Assembly: GCA_944739405.2 (NCBI GenBank)
Contig: OX123190.2
Span: forward strand, 23,596,807 to 23,660,806
Origin: Euclidia mi
Taxonomy: Eukaryota > Arthropoda > Insecta > Lepidoptera > Erebidae
Direction of reading: 5' to 3'
DNA: 64,000 nt
Numbering within the stretch: position 1 is the stretch's first letter; each line of letters opens with the position of its first letter. Position numbers and translations under genes: made by a program. Positions 20,555 to 30,960 of the stretch are shown in pieces. The notes below the pieces were generated by a model. That model had not been told where the DNA came from, searched no databases, and saw nothing but the letters and a program-made list of their open reading frames with translations.

Positions 20555-21805
20555 ATGACCGAGAGTACGAATATAGAGGCAGAGCTATCTGCTTTAATTA
20601 GAAAGCGTGCCGTTCTGAAAGGGGCACTAACAAAGTGTTTTAATTTCTTTTCTAATGCGGATATTGACATTAATCCGCACATGTTAAGTGTCAAAGAAGA
20701 AAGGTTACGATCGTCCTTCGAAAAGTACGAGGCGCTTAATCTCGAAATATGTGCTTTAGAGCCGTCAAGTGATGATTCGGCGGCTGTCGAAGCCAAATAT
20801 GTTGAAACTTTATCTATCATCAAGCGTTTGTCTGTTGAGGCATCTTCTGCGCCGCATCCAGCGTCTTCAAATAAAGACCAGTTTGCTTCAACACGCTTGC
20901 CTAAAATAAACATTCCATCGTTTACGGGTAAATATTCTGAATATAAACACTTTATAAGCTTATTCAACACTTTAATTGATAAAAATAATAGTTTGCAAAA
21001 AATTCAGAAGCTATGTTATCTACGTAGTGGTTTACAAAACGAACCTCTTGAGTTAATAAAAAACCTACCACTCCTGCCTGAAAGTTATGATGAGGCTTGT
21101 AAAATACTCAATGATCGATATGATAATGTATATAAAATAACTTCTGAACACATTTATATCTTATTAGACATGCCAGTAGTCATAAAGTCAACGGCTCAAA
21201 ACATCAGACAGTTTGTCTCGGTAATTAAACAACAGTTAGGTGCTTTAAAAAATTTAAAACATGATGTGTCCTTATGGGATCCATTAATACTTTGCATACT
21301 AAATCGAAAGTTAGATAATTATTGCAATAGGGAATTTCAAATGCTGCATGATGAACGCACAACCAACTCTCTAATTGAATTTCTAGAGCGACGTGCCTTA
21401 GCGCTTGAAGATGCAGAGAAACAACAGGTACAATACAATGCTGTTCCAAAGGCCTCTCATGTGGCTACAATGAAAAGTGCGGTGGCTATTTCCATGAAGT
21501 CAACCTCAGCCTGCTTATTATTTAAGTCACCTCACAAATTATTTACTTGTCCTAAATTTCAACTTCATTCAGTTGTGGACCGACTAAAGTTTGTTGCAGA
21601 CAACAATTTATGCAAAATCTGCCTTTACAAACATAATAATAAATGCAGATTCTTTTTCAAATGTGACATCTGCAAAGAGAAGCATAACAAATTGCTTCAC
21701 CAAGAAAATATTCAATCTCCCGTCACTTTATTTTCAGAAGTGAGCGACAAACAGGTTTTTTTACCAACCGCTAGAGTTAAGATTATAGCGAGTAATGGAG
21801 TTTAG
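20555..21805 (+). CDS. BEL-2 Gag
   Basis: An intact 416-codon frame from a good ATG, about 600 bp after the primer site. The N-terminal helical segment leads to a DUF1759-type capsid region ('LPKINIPSFTGKYSEYKHF', 'LCYLRSGLQNEPLELI', 'SYDEACKILNDRYDN'). A Cys-rich end follows ('CPKF', 'LCKICLYKHNNKC', 'CDICKEKHNKLLH') in the place of zinc knuckles. It forms virus-like particles and binds RNA in this family. The frame stops at TAG (21,803-21,805) where relatives read through into protease with a codon such as TGG, so Gag-Pol was probably one polyprotein before this nonsense change. Confidence 0.9.
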   Translation: MTESTNIEAELSALIRKRAVLKGALTKCFNFFSNADIDINPHMLSVKEERLRSSFEKYEALNLEICALEPSSDDSAAVEAKYVETLSIIKRLSVEASSAPHPASSNKDQFASTRLPKINIPSFTGKYSEYKHFISLFNTLIDKNNSLQKIQKLCYLRSGLQNEPLELIKNLPLLPESYDEACKILNDRYDNVYKITSEHIYILLDMPVVIKSTAQNIRQFVSVIKQQLGALKNLKHDVSLWDPLILCILNRKLDNYCNREFQMLHDERTTNSLIEFLERRALALEDAEKQQVQYNAVPKASHVATMKSAVAISMKSTSACLLFKSPHKLFTCPKFQLHSVVDRLKFVADNNLCKICLYKHNNKCRFFFKCDICKEKHNKLLHQENIQSPVTLFSEVSDKQVFLPTARVKIIASNGV

Positions 21806-22700
21806 TATAATGTAAAATCTCTTTTAGATAGTGGATCTCAAATTTCATTTGTTTCCAAGGAGCTTGTCAGTTTATTAGGTGTACAGCCACAGGCTATTGC
21901 TACTCCTGTAGTTGGAATTGGCAACAAAATTTATAATGTAACAGAGCGAGTAAATTTAAAATCGCAGTCTCTCACTAATGACTTTGCAATCTTTGCTACA
22001 TGTTTTGTTTTAGATACTATCACATCAAAATTACCTCAAAAAAAATTAGCATAAGCAAACTTAAGCTCCCCCCTAACATTGAGCTGGCCGACAAAGATTT
22101 TAATATGCCAAGTGTAATACATATACTTATAGGAGCTGATTTATTTTTCCAGCTGTTGCCGCCTTCTGAGCATCAAGCCAGTCTCCATGAGCAGGCGCAG
22201 GAGGAAGCCAGCCCTAGTGCACCATTTGTTCCAGTACTTCGCACTCAATTTGGTTATGTAATCGCTGGGTCTTTGCCAGCCTCTCAAGGGCCACAACAAG
22301 TAACCTCTTTATTTTGCAAAACTTGTGACAATACTTAAAATGACTGTTTAACTGAATATCTTAATACTGAAAGCATACCTGAATATTTTTCTGAATCTTT
22401 GCCAGAACATGATGCTTGTGAAAAAATATTCAATGATACAGTAACTTTAGACACAAAAAATAATAAATTTCAAGTTAGTTTGCCTCTTAAATTGCCACTA
22501 GATATATCTTGGTAACTCTTTTAATTTAGCACTAAAACGATTTTTAAACTTAGAACAGAGACTTCAAAAAGATGACATACTTTTCCAACTGTATAAAGAT
22601 TTTATTCATGATTACATTGAGCAAGATCAGACAGATCAGAAGACATCAGTCAATATGACCTCCATTAAGATCCTGTCTATTTTTTACCACATCATCCTGT
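21806..22700 (+). pseudogene. BEL-2 protease and linker
   Basis: In frame after the gag stop: 'YNVKSLLDSGSQISFVSKEL' gives the aspartic protease active site (LLDSGSQ) of the DUF1758 type. A run of A residues near 22,040 shifts the frame. 'LPPNIELADKDFNMPSVIH', 'ILIGADLFFQLL' (second protease motif) and 'LRTQFGYVIAGSLP' follow. A TAA at 22,336-22,338 and another shift near 22,510 break it again, but the linker up to the RT can still be read in pieces ('FNLALKRFLNLEQRLQKDD'). Confidence 0.85.
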
Positions 22701-24177
22701 ACTAAGGTTTGATAAAAGGACTACTAAGTGTAGAGTTGTTTTCGATGAGTCCATGAAAACTAATAAAAAAGTCTCATTAAATGATATGTTACTTAAGGGC
22801 CTATGGTTCAAAACGAATTATTAGACATTTTGCTACTTTTTAGACTTGATGAGTATATTTTTATAACAGATATAAAAAACATGTTCAGGCAAATTTCATT
22901 AAATCCTACACACAGAAGTCTTCAAAATATTCTGTGGAGGGACAATGCTACTGATATTATTCAATGTATACAGTTAAACACAGTGTCATATGGACTTAAA
23001 AGTTCATCCTTTTTGGCTACACGCTGCCTTAAGGAGCTAGCCATGAGGTATAAAGATGAGTTTACTTTAGCTGCTTTCATTATTGAAAATTCTCTTTATG
23101 TGGACGATGCTCTTGTTTCACAAAGCACCCCAGAACTTTTATTGCAATCAAAGCGCCAGCTCTGTGATCTCCTAAACAAAGGTGGATTTCAGTTACACAA
23201 ATGGTTCTCAAATTGTCCAGAATTATTAAATGAAATTTCTAAGTCACAGCAACACTTTGATGATATTGAATTACAAAGTGATAAAACTTTCTTAAAAACT
23301 CTAGGTATTCATTATAATATAAGCACTGACTCCTTCATGCTTTCGTCCCCTAATAATGACGTTAATATGCCTGCTACTACTAATAATTTTGCTATTGCTA
23401 CAAGAAATGCCAATAATAATGATAATTTGCCTGCTACTAAGCGTGAAATATTAAGTTTTATTGGTAAAATGTATGACCCGCTTGGTCTTGTTGGCCCAGT
23501 GGTGTTAAAGGCTAAAGTGATCATGCAACAGCTATGGCAAGCGCACATATCATGGGATAAGCAGCCTCCTGAGCACTTGCTAAATGCTTGGAAAGAGTTC
23601 TATTGCAGCTTAAGTATCATGCCGCCTATACAAATACCGCGTTATGTTAATTTAAAAAATGCACGCTTAATTGAACTAATGGGCTTTTGTGATGCCTCCC
23701 ATTCTACTGCTTATGGTTGTTATGTTTATTTGCATGTTACTGATTTTAACATAGATAAATATATGTAAAAATTTATTTATTGTGTTCCAAGTCACGAGTA
23801 AATCCCCTTAGTCAAAGCTTAACCGTACCAAGGCTTGACCTTAACGCGGCAGTACTTCTTGCTAAGTTAACAGCTCGAGTGAACAGAATATTGCAACTTA
23901 AATTAAAAATAGATAAAGTGGTTTTACACTCTGATTCTCAAATTGTTTTGGCATGGATTAATACTAATGTAAACACATTGAATGTGTATGTGGCTAACAG
24001 AGTAAAAGTAATATTTCAGCTTACCCAGTCCTATACTTGGTCGTATATAGGTACTGAGAATAATCCTGCAGATTGCTTAAGCAGAGGCATCCTACCGCAT
24101 GAATTGCACAGCCACGCTATGTGGTGGTCTGGCCCAAGGCTTCTTCATAATAGTGAGTATAAAATAGGGACTCCAAC
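22701..24177 (+). pseudogene. BEL-2 reverse transcriptase and RNase H
   Basis: The RT starts with 'VYFLPHHPVLRFDKRTTKCRVVFDESM' read across a shift (22,660-22,760). It continues as an open frame from 22,803: 'ITDIKNMFRQISL', 'VSYGLKSSSFLATRCLKEL', catalytic 'LYVDDALVS', 'LGIHYNISTDSF'. The connection block is 'KREILSFIGKMYDPLGLVGP', and RNase H begins with 'LIELMGFCDASHSTAYGCYVY'. A stop at 23,768 and a small gap precede 'SLTVPRLDLNAAVLLAKL', 'LHSDSQIVLAWI' and 'ENNPADCLSRG'. The reading is cut at 24,177 by BEL-3 in the phrase 'KIGTPT' and resumes at 29,165 with 'EIAPPDLPEV', which proves the original continuity. Confidence 0.92.
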
Positions 24178-24411
24178 TGGTTCGGCGTTACACCGAAACC
24201 GTAGGGTTCTAGGTGACTTGGAGATGAAATGGACTGTATCTAAAGGATGGCGGGTTTTAGTCGCCTAGGATTGGTTAAGGGAAGAGGATGTGGAAAAGGA
24301 AGGTGTGCCCCACGTTGGGCGCCAGGATATGGTAGCGCCATCTACCTTCCTATCTATGACTAATCGCATCAACGTCAATCGTTCCACGATGACATGCGTA
24401 GTGCGAGTGCA
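24178..24411 (-). repeat. BEL-3 rearranged 3' LTR end
   Basis: 24,178-24,300 matches the 3' third of the 5' LTR (28,634-28,760) in the same orientation. It is followed by a tRNA-complementary-type box (minus strand TGGCGCCCAACGTGGGGCAC, 24,304-24,323). Then the first 80 or so bases of the LTR appear in the opposite orientation (24,330-24,411, plus strand 'tggtagcgccatctacc'). The RNase H ORF runs straight into this inverted piece. Normal integrase and U3 are absent. Confidence 0.75.
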
Positions 24412-25968
24412 TAGATGGGAGACTCCGCAACCTCAGCAATCACGGGATAAGAAACAGACTTCCGTCCGGGTACATCTTCGTCTTCTGCACTGTGGTCAAA
24501 GGGTTGCATGGGCCATTCTGACGGATCATGGGAAATCCAAGAAGGTCCACGATGCCACAATGGATGATGCAGAAGATTAAGTGGAGTGACACCACGAGAC
24601 AAGCCATCTGCGGGGTTCTCAATACCCGCGACGTGATTGAAACAAGTAGCAGGAACCAGTTCAATCAATTTGCTAACGCGGTTGGCGACAAAAGTATGCC
24701 AGCGATGAGGAGAAGCATGAATCCAAGCGAGCACTACTTTGGAGTCGGAAAATGCGTATATTTTATTAATGGGGTAGTGGGGCAAAACTGTGTCTTGAAC
24801 CTTGCGGAGCAACTGAGACAGCAGAAGGGCCGCGCACAACTCCAGTCTCGCAACTGAAATGGTTTTAACAGGCGAGACCTTAGACTTGGCACAAACTAAC
24901 TGCACCGAGTAGTTAGAACCAATGCGGACTTGCAGATATACGACTCCGCCGTAAGCACGCTCGCTGGCGTCAGCGAAACCTATCAAGTTGATGGTACATA
25001 CATCTACCAACCCTAGATGACGCGAAATAGTAACTTGATTGAGCGCGGTAAGCTCAATACAAAACTGGCCCCAAGCGGCGACAATATGGTCATGGGGTGT
25101 TTTATCCCACTCACACTTCGATAGCCAAAGCTCTTTGATCAAGAGCTTGACGTACAAAATTGTGGGAGCCACAAAACCCATTATGTCCCATAGTCGAGCC
25201 ACTGTGGACAGCATAGTGCGTTTGGTGCACTTATCATCTGGTGGTGAGACGTCAAACCGAAAACTATTGCAGGATTTGTCCCAGCGAAAACCGAGAAACT
25301 TATGCGGTACAGACTTCTCAAACTCAATGTCTGGAGAAGCCTTATGAGAATCTGGTATGCGTGCGAGAACCTCCTTAGAGTTGCTTGTCCATTTGACAAG
25401 ATCAAACTGGCCTAGCTTGAAAAGCTGAATAAGCTCTTCACAAAGCGAAATTGCTAGCGGAGCGGATATGACACTACAGGCAATGTCATCCATGTACAAA
25501 GCGGAAGTGGCAACAGCCGCTGCGGCGGGAAAGTGATCGCCTTCATCAGCGATCAACTGGCGAACAACTCGTAACGCGTGATATAGCGGGCGGTAAGACT
25601 TGAGTCCAAAACAAACACGATTGAACTGATACACAGATAAAGGTTCTTTCTTGTCAAAACGATAAAAGATCCGTTGAAATCTACGGTCAGATTCGCTAAT
25701 GCCGATATTGAGAAACATTTGGCGGCAATCAGCTGACAGAGCGATTTAGAAAAGACGAAACTTTATTATGATGTTAAATAAATCACCCTGTAGATTGGGG
25801 CCGGCATGCAAAATGTCATTAATCGACTGACCCGATGTAGTCTTACAACTAGCGTCTAAAACCACACGAAGTTTATTAGAGGTTTTGTCCGCCGTGATGC
25901 GGGATATAATATGAGGGCAGAGAGTTGCCCTCGTTGTTTACAACTACACTCAAAAAACCTTTATCTAT
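24412..25968 (-). pseudogene. BEL-3 reverse transcriptase and RNase H
   Basis: The long open frame 25,718-24,412 shows 'ADCRQMFLNIG' context, 'YRFDKKEPLSVYQFNRVCFG', catalytic 'ALYMDDIACS', 'LGFRWDKSCNSF', 'TMLSTVARLWDIMGFVAP', then RNase H 'INLIGFADASERAYGGVVY', 'VARLELCAALLLSQLL', 'AFSDSKVVLAWIHA' and 'GIENPADGLSRG'. Upstream (25,968-25,719) the RT entry 'LRVVLDASCKTTSGQSIND' is broken. One break is TAA where BEL-4 has CAA ('FQIALSADC'), a C-to-T nonsense change. The last 45 or so codons after 'SVSYPVIAEVAES' run into inverted LTR sequence and are not native. The catalytic residues of both domains are intact. Confidence 0.92.
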
Positions 25969-27195
25969 CTAGTCACGAATGACGTCATTATAGGCGTTGC
26001 GTAACTTAAGTGATGCATCAAGTTTACGTTCCAAACAATGGAAATGTCTGAGCGCAGCAGCGTACGAGTCGCCTAACGAATAAGGGTCACCACAGAATGG
26101 CAACGCCACAACGTATCTGCCACTGTCGTCACGAACAGTGGTAGCTCGGAAATGTTCTTCACACTCGAGATCTTTACGGCTCATCGAGGGCGGTGCGGTA
26201 ACCTCTTCAAGCTCCCAAAATCGCTTGAGAAGAGAATCAATATTATTTTCTTGAAGAACAGAACAACAGCAAGACGTAACGTATTGAGAAGTATGTAATG
26301 TAGGTACGGTACCCATAATCACATACCCAAATACCGTCTCAATAGCGGGCGGTAAATTATTTTGCTCACTACGTACCACTTTAGTTAGTAGCAAGTGCGG
26401 GAATATTGCGGCTCCGATCAAAACATCAATGTCTGCCGGATTCGCAAACTCCGAGTCTGCCAGTGGCAATGACTCGAGGTGTGTGAGATGCGATACGTCC
26501 ACATTAGCGTTTGGCAATTTGTCCGTAATACGCTCCACGATAAGCGAAGAAACGTTAAAATTAATGTCGCCATCAAAACGCGAATGTATTTTAATATCTA
26601 CGGAACCCTTGCAATGTTTTTCTGAACCGCCGATCCCTCGGACTATTGAGTTCGTATTTTTAAAGTTATTCCATAATCCGAGGCGTTTGAAACAATCAGA
26701 AGTTATGAAATTGCTCTGAGACGCGCTATCTAGCAGACAACGTACCATGTGCGGCGACCCATTAACATCATATACGATAACTTGCGCTGTCGCTAACAGA
26801 ACAGTCTTAGACGCCATACATCGCGGCCTAGCACTGCTCTGATCACTACAAGCGCGCGAAGGCCGTCCGCGCGTGCGTGCCGCCCGCGCAATGGATGTCG
26901 TACACAACGATATCTCATTCTGAATCGTCTGAGGCGCAGTTATCGTAGCCTGCACCTGCGACGTAAGCGTGTCAAGGTTAGCGGCTTGGCTTGACAACGG
27001 GTTACCTTTATCGAAGTGAAGCAGAGAATGATGTTTTTGATTGCATAAGCGACACTTTGTCTTACTAAAACAATTACTTGTTTTATGTTTTATGCTTAAG
27101 CAGTTAATGCAAGCTTTGTTATCTTTTACGCATTTAAAACGAGCGGTTGGATTTAAATTATTAAAGGTGGGACACTTATAGAAATGGTCGTGCAC
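25969..27195 (-). CDS. BEL-3 Gag C-terminus and aspartic protease
   Basis: A 408-codon open frame. A Cys/His array ('KCPTFNNLNPTARFKC', 'ACINCLSIKHKTSNCF', 'KCRLCNQKHHSLLHF') is typical of BEL/Pao gag ends. A protease of the DUF1758 type follows, with active site 'MVRCLLDSASQSNFI', then 'VLIGAAIFPHLL' and 'ETVFGYVIMGTVP'. It ends with the pre-RT linker 'RFWELEEVTAPPSMSRKDLE'. The ATG at 27,195 is internal to the original polyprotein. The preceding gag frame is separated by nonsense and indel changes. Confidence 0.88.
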   Translation of the reverse strand: MHDHFYKCPTFNNLNPTARFKCVKDNKACINCLSIKHKTSNCFSKTKCRLCNQKHHSLLHFDKGNPLSSQAANLDTLTSQVQATITAPQTIQNEISLCTTSIARAARTRGRPSRACSDQSSARPRCMASKTVLLATAQVIVYDVNGSPHMVRCLLDSASQSNFITSDCFKRLGLWNNFKNTNSIVRGIGGSEKHCKGSVDIKIHSRFDGDINFNVSSLIVERITDKLPNANVDVSHLTHLESLPLADSEFANPADIDVLIGAAIFPHLLLTKVVRSEQNNLPPAIETVFGYVIMGTVPTLHTSQYVTSCCCSVLQENNIDSLLKRFWELEEVTAPPSMSRKDLECEEHFRATTVRDDSGRYVVALPFCGDPYSLGDSYAAALRHFHCLERKLDASLKLRNAYNDVIRD

Positions 27196-27373
27196 TATAT
27201 TACTGCACAGACACTTGACACTGTGAATTATTACTATTAGATTCCGAGCATGTTACGTAAGATTGTGGATTAGGGACCGAGTTATTATTACTATTTCGCG
27301 ATTTATTCAACCTTTGTTTGTTGCTGTTAGTGTTAGTTGGGCCAGGTGAACCAGACTGCGTATTATGAAATAT

Positions 27374-28276
27374 TCAACACTGATCTTTGATGAACGAAAT
27401 AAAACTATCTAGTGTAGGTATTTTATTATTGTGCTCCGACATCTCGAAAGCATGAATTGTATCAGTGTCAAACTTTTTTAAAGCGAGTTGAAGCAACATA
27501 AAGTCGAAAAGGTCTTCTAATTTTAAGTTCCTAAGAGAATTAACCGCGGTTACAAAATTATCAATAAACAGCTGGAAATTCGCGACAGACGCGTTGCCGG
27601 ACAGTTTGAGATTTAAAGCTTGGTCAAAGTAAGTAGACGCCAGGAAGCGAATGACTTGATATCTGTCATGTAGGGACTGAAATATGACCTGATAATAGCA
27701 AACAAATAAACAAATAAATGAATTTGAAATTTGAATTTGAAATAAATAATTCTCAGCACTGGGTGTGACACCTGCAAATACGGACTGGGCCTTCGGTGAC
27801 AGTTTACCTATTAAATAGTACAACCTGTCAGCATCTGTCAGAGAACCATTATCGTGCACTGTAGACTTAAAACTCGCATAGAATAACGGCCAATTTCGTA
27901 TATCTCCGTCAAACGACATAATCTCGATTGGCGGTAATTTCGGCTTGCGGGCCGCGGCAACGGGCTCTGCTGAACATTTACCCTCCAATTGCGATTGTAT
28001 ACGCTTAATAATACAATAAAGATCTTCGAATGAGGTGTACGCCTGATAATTCGGTTTTTCATCAGGATTGATAGAAAGTAATCTTGCGTTATAATCGTCT
28101 AACAACTTATGAAAATCTGTTCGAATACTATCTACTGTCATACAATAACTGAGAAATGCTTCGCTATTACTGTCAGAAATAGAGGCGGTTTTTGAACGCT
28201 CGTATATGTTTTGAATGCGCTCAAATAAAATATTGCGTTTTGCTTCTAAGATTGTCATCTCTTTGTCTTCCGACAC
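27374..28276 (-). CDS. BEL-3 Gag N-terminal half, with a 51-bp in-frame insertion
   Basis: Opens with 'MSEDKEMTILEAKRNILFE', a helical region, then DUF1759-type 'KLPPIEIMSFDGDIRNWPLF', 'DADRLYYLIGKLSPKAQSVF' and 'LRNLKLEDLFDFMLLQLALK'. Compared with BEL-4 it carries about 51 extra bases near 27,690-27,745 (minus-strand protein 'FQIQISNSFICLFVCY') without breaking the frame. The inserted DNA is a TTCAAATTC/TTTATTTG-type LINE-tail-like sequence. The frame stops at a TGA near 27,374 where BEL-4 has CGA, another C-to-T nonsense change. Confidence 0.88.
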   Translation of the reverse strand: MSEDKEMTILEAKRNILFERIQNIYERSKTASISDSNSEAFLSYCMTVDSIRTDFHKLLDDYNARLLSINPDEKPNYQAYTSFEDLYCIIKRIQSQLEGKCSAEPVAAARKPKLPPIEIMSFDGDIRNWPLFYASFKSTVHDNGSLTDADRLYYLIGKLSPKAQSVFAGVTPSAENYLFQIQISNSFICLFVCYYQVIFQSLHDRYQVIRFLASTYFDQALNLKLSGNASVANFQLFIDNFVTAVNSLRNLKLEDLFDFMLLQLALKKFDTDTIHAFEMSEHNNKIPTLDSFISFIKDQC

Positions 28277-28633
28277 GCGTGACTTCTTTTATTGTGACAT
28301 ACTTACGTAAGTATCAGCTAATGAGACCGAAACAAAATAAGAATATCTAAAGTACCTATTATTTTACCTAAGTACCTAGGCAACACTTTAAAGCGGAGGA
28401 ATTAAAAGTTGCTTGAAATATGAGATTTACAAGACAACTATGATAGTTCCAGAAATAATAATTGAGTAAGTAGGTAGCTACATAAAAGTATATTACCTAC
28501 TGAAGCGGGCGGAAACAACCATGTGACGGTTATGTGAATAGATTAGGAGTATAGCTAGGTGCTATAAGTGCCTAGGTATAGCGATATAACGTATAAAAAC
28601 GTAAATGAATCCGACTCGTATGGATCAAAAAAA

Positions 28634-29159
28634 TGGTTCGGCGTTACACCGAAACCGTAGGTTCTAGGCGACTTGGAGAAGGAATGGACTGTATATAAAG
28701 GATGGCGGGTTTTAGTCGCCTAGGATTGGATAAGGGAAGAGGATGTGGAAAAGGATTGTGAGTGGGTATAGGATATTCTAATGATGAGGGGCACTTACCT
28801 TGTACGTCAGTCCTCCTTCCTTGCAAATGGCAGCCTCCATGTGTTTTCGGGATGAAGCTGCTTGATTCACTCCACTACACAAATCACTTTCACTTGCGAG
28901 CGGTTTTGTATAAGCGGTAATAATTATAGCGGGAGCGGCGCGGTGCGGTACGGTATGGCGGACACGTATTTAGCGACTCGAAAGTTCTGGACTGTTTCTC
29001 GCGTCGACGATCGCGGCGACCAATCCGCGAAAGGCGTGCCCCTTCTAGGGAATGGGAGACAGGGACGGAAACATGGTATCGCTCGCACTAGACAAGCAAG
29101 CGTGGAACGATTGACGTTGATGCGATTAGTTATAGATAGGAAGGTAGATGGCGCTACCA
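28634..29159 (-). repeat. BEL-3 5' LTR (minus orientation)
   Basis: 526 bp beginning (minus strand) TGGTAGCGCC and ending CGCCGAACCA. Counterpart of the BEL-4 LTR at 44,927-45,465. It contains a GTAAGT (potential splice donor) and a TTATCC...AG tract downstream, in both copies. Bases next to it on the internal side ('gatccatacgagtcggattc') are also shared with BEL-4. Confidence 0.9.
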
Positions 29160-29164
29160 CCAAC

Positions 29165-30960
29165 AGAGATTGCTCCTCCTGACTTACCTGAAGTTAAGGC
29201 CTCCTCTGCATTCTCACGCGCTATGGTGTTTACGGTAAACGAAGCATATATGTGTCTAGATTTTTTAGACAAATTTTCTGATATTAATAAAATGAAACGT
29301 GTTTTAGCCTATATACTGCGTTTTGTTGATAACCTTAAGTCAAACTGTAATAAAAATAAATTATCTAACTAGTAAAGAATTAGAAAACTCATTGTTACTA
29401 ATTGTTAAATATGAACAGCAAAAATATATGCAAGATACTATTAAGGATTTAAAATGTAATAATAGTACAAAAGGTACTTTAAGACAATTGTGTCCTTTCA
29501 TTGATGCCAATGGTCTAATAAGAGTAGGTGGGCGCTTAGAAAATGCCTCCATACCGTTTGCTCATAAGCATCAAGTTATTTTGCCTAGACAATCTCGAAT
29601 CACACTCTTAATAATACAAAGTGAACATATAAAAAACCTGCATGCAGGTCAGAGACTCGTACTCTCAACTATTAACCAAAGGTTTTGGATAGTACATGGT
29701 TTAAAGGAAGTAAAGAAGGTAATACATAAGTGCATTGTATGTGTAAAACTAAAAGCAAATACAGCTAAGCAGCTCATGGGGTCTTTACCCAAAGATAGAG
29801 TGAATATAAGCCGGCCATTTAAAAAAATACATACATACATAGACTCACGCCTGTTTCCCCGAAGGGGTAGGCAGAGGCATATTAAACGCCCACTTTTCGC
29901 CAGTGTTTTGATCCCACGTAATAGGTGGCGAGCCTATTGCCGCTTATCGGGATATTTTGTTTGCCAGAGCCTCGTCCGTTGATCGGCAGGTGCACCACTT
30001 GCAAGTGAGGTTGGCTTGGGACCCTAAGTTCTTGGTGGGAACCCTATGCACCCATCCCCTATGCACATTTCAAAAAATTGGTTTAGATTTTGCCGGACCA
30101 ATAATGATAAAACAAAGTCGAATTAGAAAAGCTCTAGAAACGAAAGCTTATGTATGTGTATTCGTATGTTTTGCTACTAAAGCTAAACATCTTGAGTTAG
30201 CTTCTGATTTACGAACTGTAACATTTCTTCACGTAGGGGTCTTCCAACTGATATTTACAGTGACAATGCTTCAACATTTTAGGGTGCTAATACCCAGTTA
30301 ACTGAACTGTATAAGTTACAAAATTGTAAAATACATCAAGGGGAAGTTCATAATTTTGCATCCTAGCAAGGTATACATTTTCACTTTTTGCCCTGTTATA
30401 GTCCTATATTTGCTGGTTTGGCAGAAGCTGGGGTAAAAAGCATGAAATTCCACTTGAAGCGAGTAGTACAGAAAAATTTACTGACTTATGAAGAAATGAA
30501 TACTGTAATATGTCAAATTGAAGCTATTTTAAATAGTAGGCCGTTAATGCCATTATCCAATGATGTTACTGACTTTGCATGTCTTACTCCTGGTCATTTT
30601 CTTATAGGATCTGCTTTAAATACTTACCCTGAACAGGATGTGCAGGCTCAGAGGAATAAATTGCAATTTTTGAAAGTTTGTACTCAAATAAAATGTTCAT
30701 TTTGGAAAGTTTGGCATAAGAATTATTTAAATATTTTACAAACACGCAATAAGTGGAGAGATGGGCATCCTAATGCAAAAATAGGTTCTTTAGTCATTTT
30801 GAAAGAAGATAATACAAGTCCTCTGTATTGGCCTTTAGCTAGAATTGTCAATGTATTCCCAGGTGCTGATAATAAAGTAAGAGTTGTTGAAGTACAGACA
30901 GCAAATGGTAAAAAGCATAAACGTTCAATTGTAAAAGTTTGCCTATTACCAGTGGAATAA
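29165..30960 (+). pseudogene. BEL-2 integrase with C-terminal DUF5641-like domain
   Basis: Continues BEL-2 after BEL-3. 29,165-29,372 holds the pre-integrase linker. After a frame shift come 'RVGGRLENASIPFAHKHQVILP', 'HIKNLHAGQRL' and 'CIVCVKLKANTAKQLMG' (H2C2 zinc domain). A SINE interrupts at 29,829. The core resumes with 'QKIGLDFAGPIMI' (D1), 'AYVCVFVCFATKAKHLELA', then a shift and 'GLPTDIYSDNAS' (D2), and 'IFAGLAEAGVKSMKFHLKRV' (Glu). The end (30,388-30,960) is open: 'LTPGHFLIGSAL', 'SFWKVWHKNYLNILQTRNKW', 'IGSLVILKEDNTSPLYWPLA'. Its stop is at 30,958-30,960, with the 3' LTR about 370 bp downstream. Confidence 0.9.
29829..30065 (-). mobile_element. SINE with (TGTA)n tail inserted in BEL-2 integrase
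   Basis: 237 bp flanked by a 13-bp duplication (catttaaaaaaat at 29,816-29,828 and catttcaaaaaat at 30,066-30,078, one mismatch). The minus-strand 3' end is 'ccccttcggggaaacaggcg' followed by tgagtc and TGTA repeats. It is nearly the same as 42,720-42,955. Removing it restores 'SRPFQKIGLDF'. Confidence 0.88.

Larger units (their letters stand above)
24178..29159 (-). mobile_element. BEL-3: BEL/Pao element inserted in BEL-2, integrase deleted
   Basis: A 4.98-kb insertion with a 5-bp duplication ccaac (24,173-24,177 and 29,160-29,164), the size expected for BEL/Pao integration. Outer ends are TGGT...ACCA. On the minus strand it has a complete 5' LTR, gag, protease, RT and RNase H. The integrase is missing and the 3' LTR is rearranged. 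It is closely similar to BEL-4 at 44,927-48,510, which lies in the other orientation. Confidence 0.93.

Noticed and set aside
24290..25347. Plus-strand frames opposite BEL-3
   Set aside because: Shadows of the minus-strand RT/RNase H frame.
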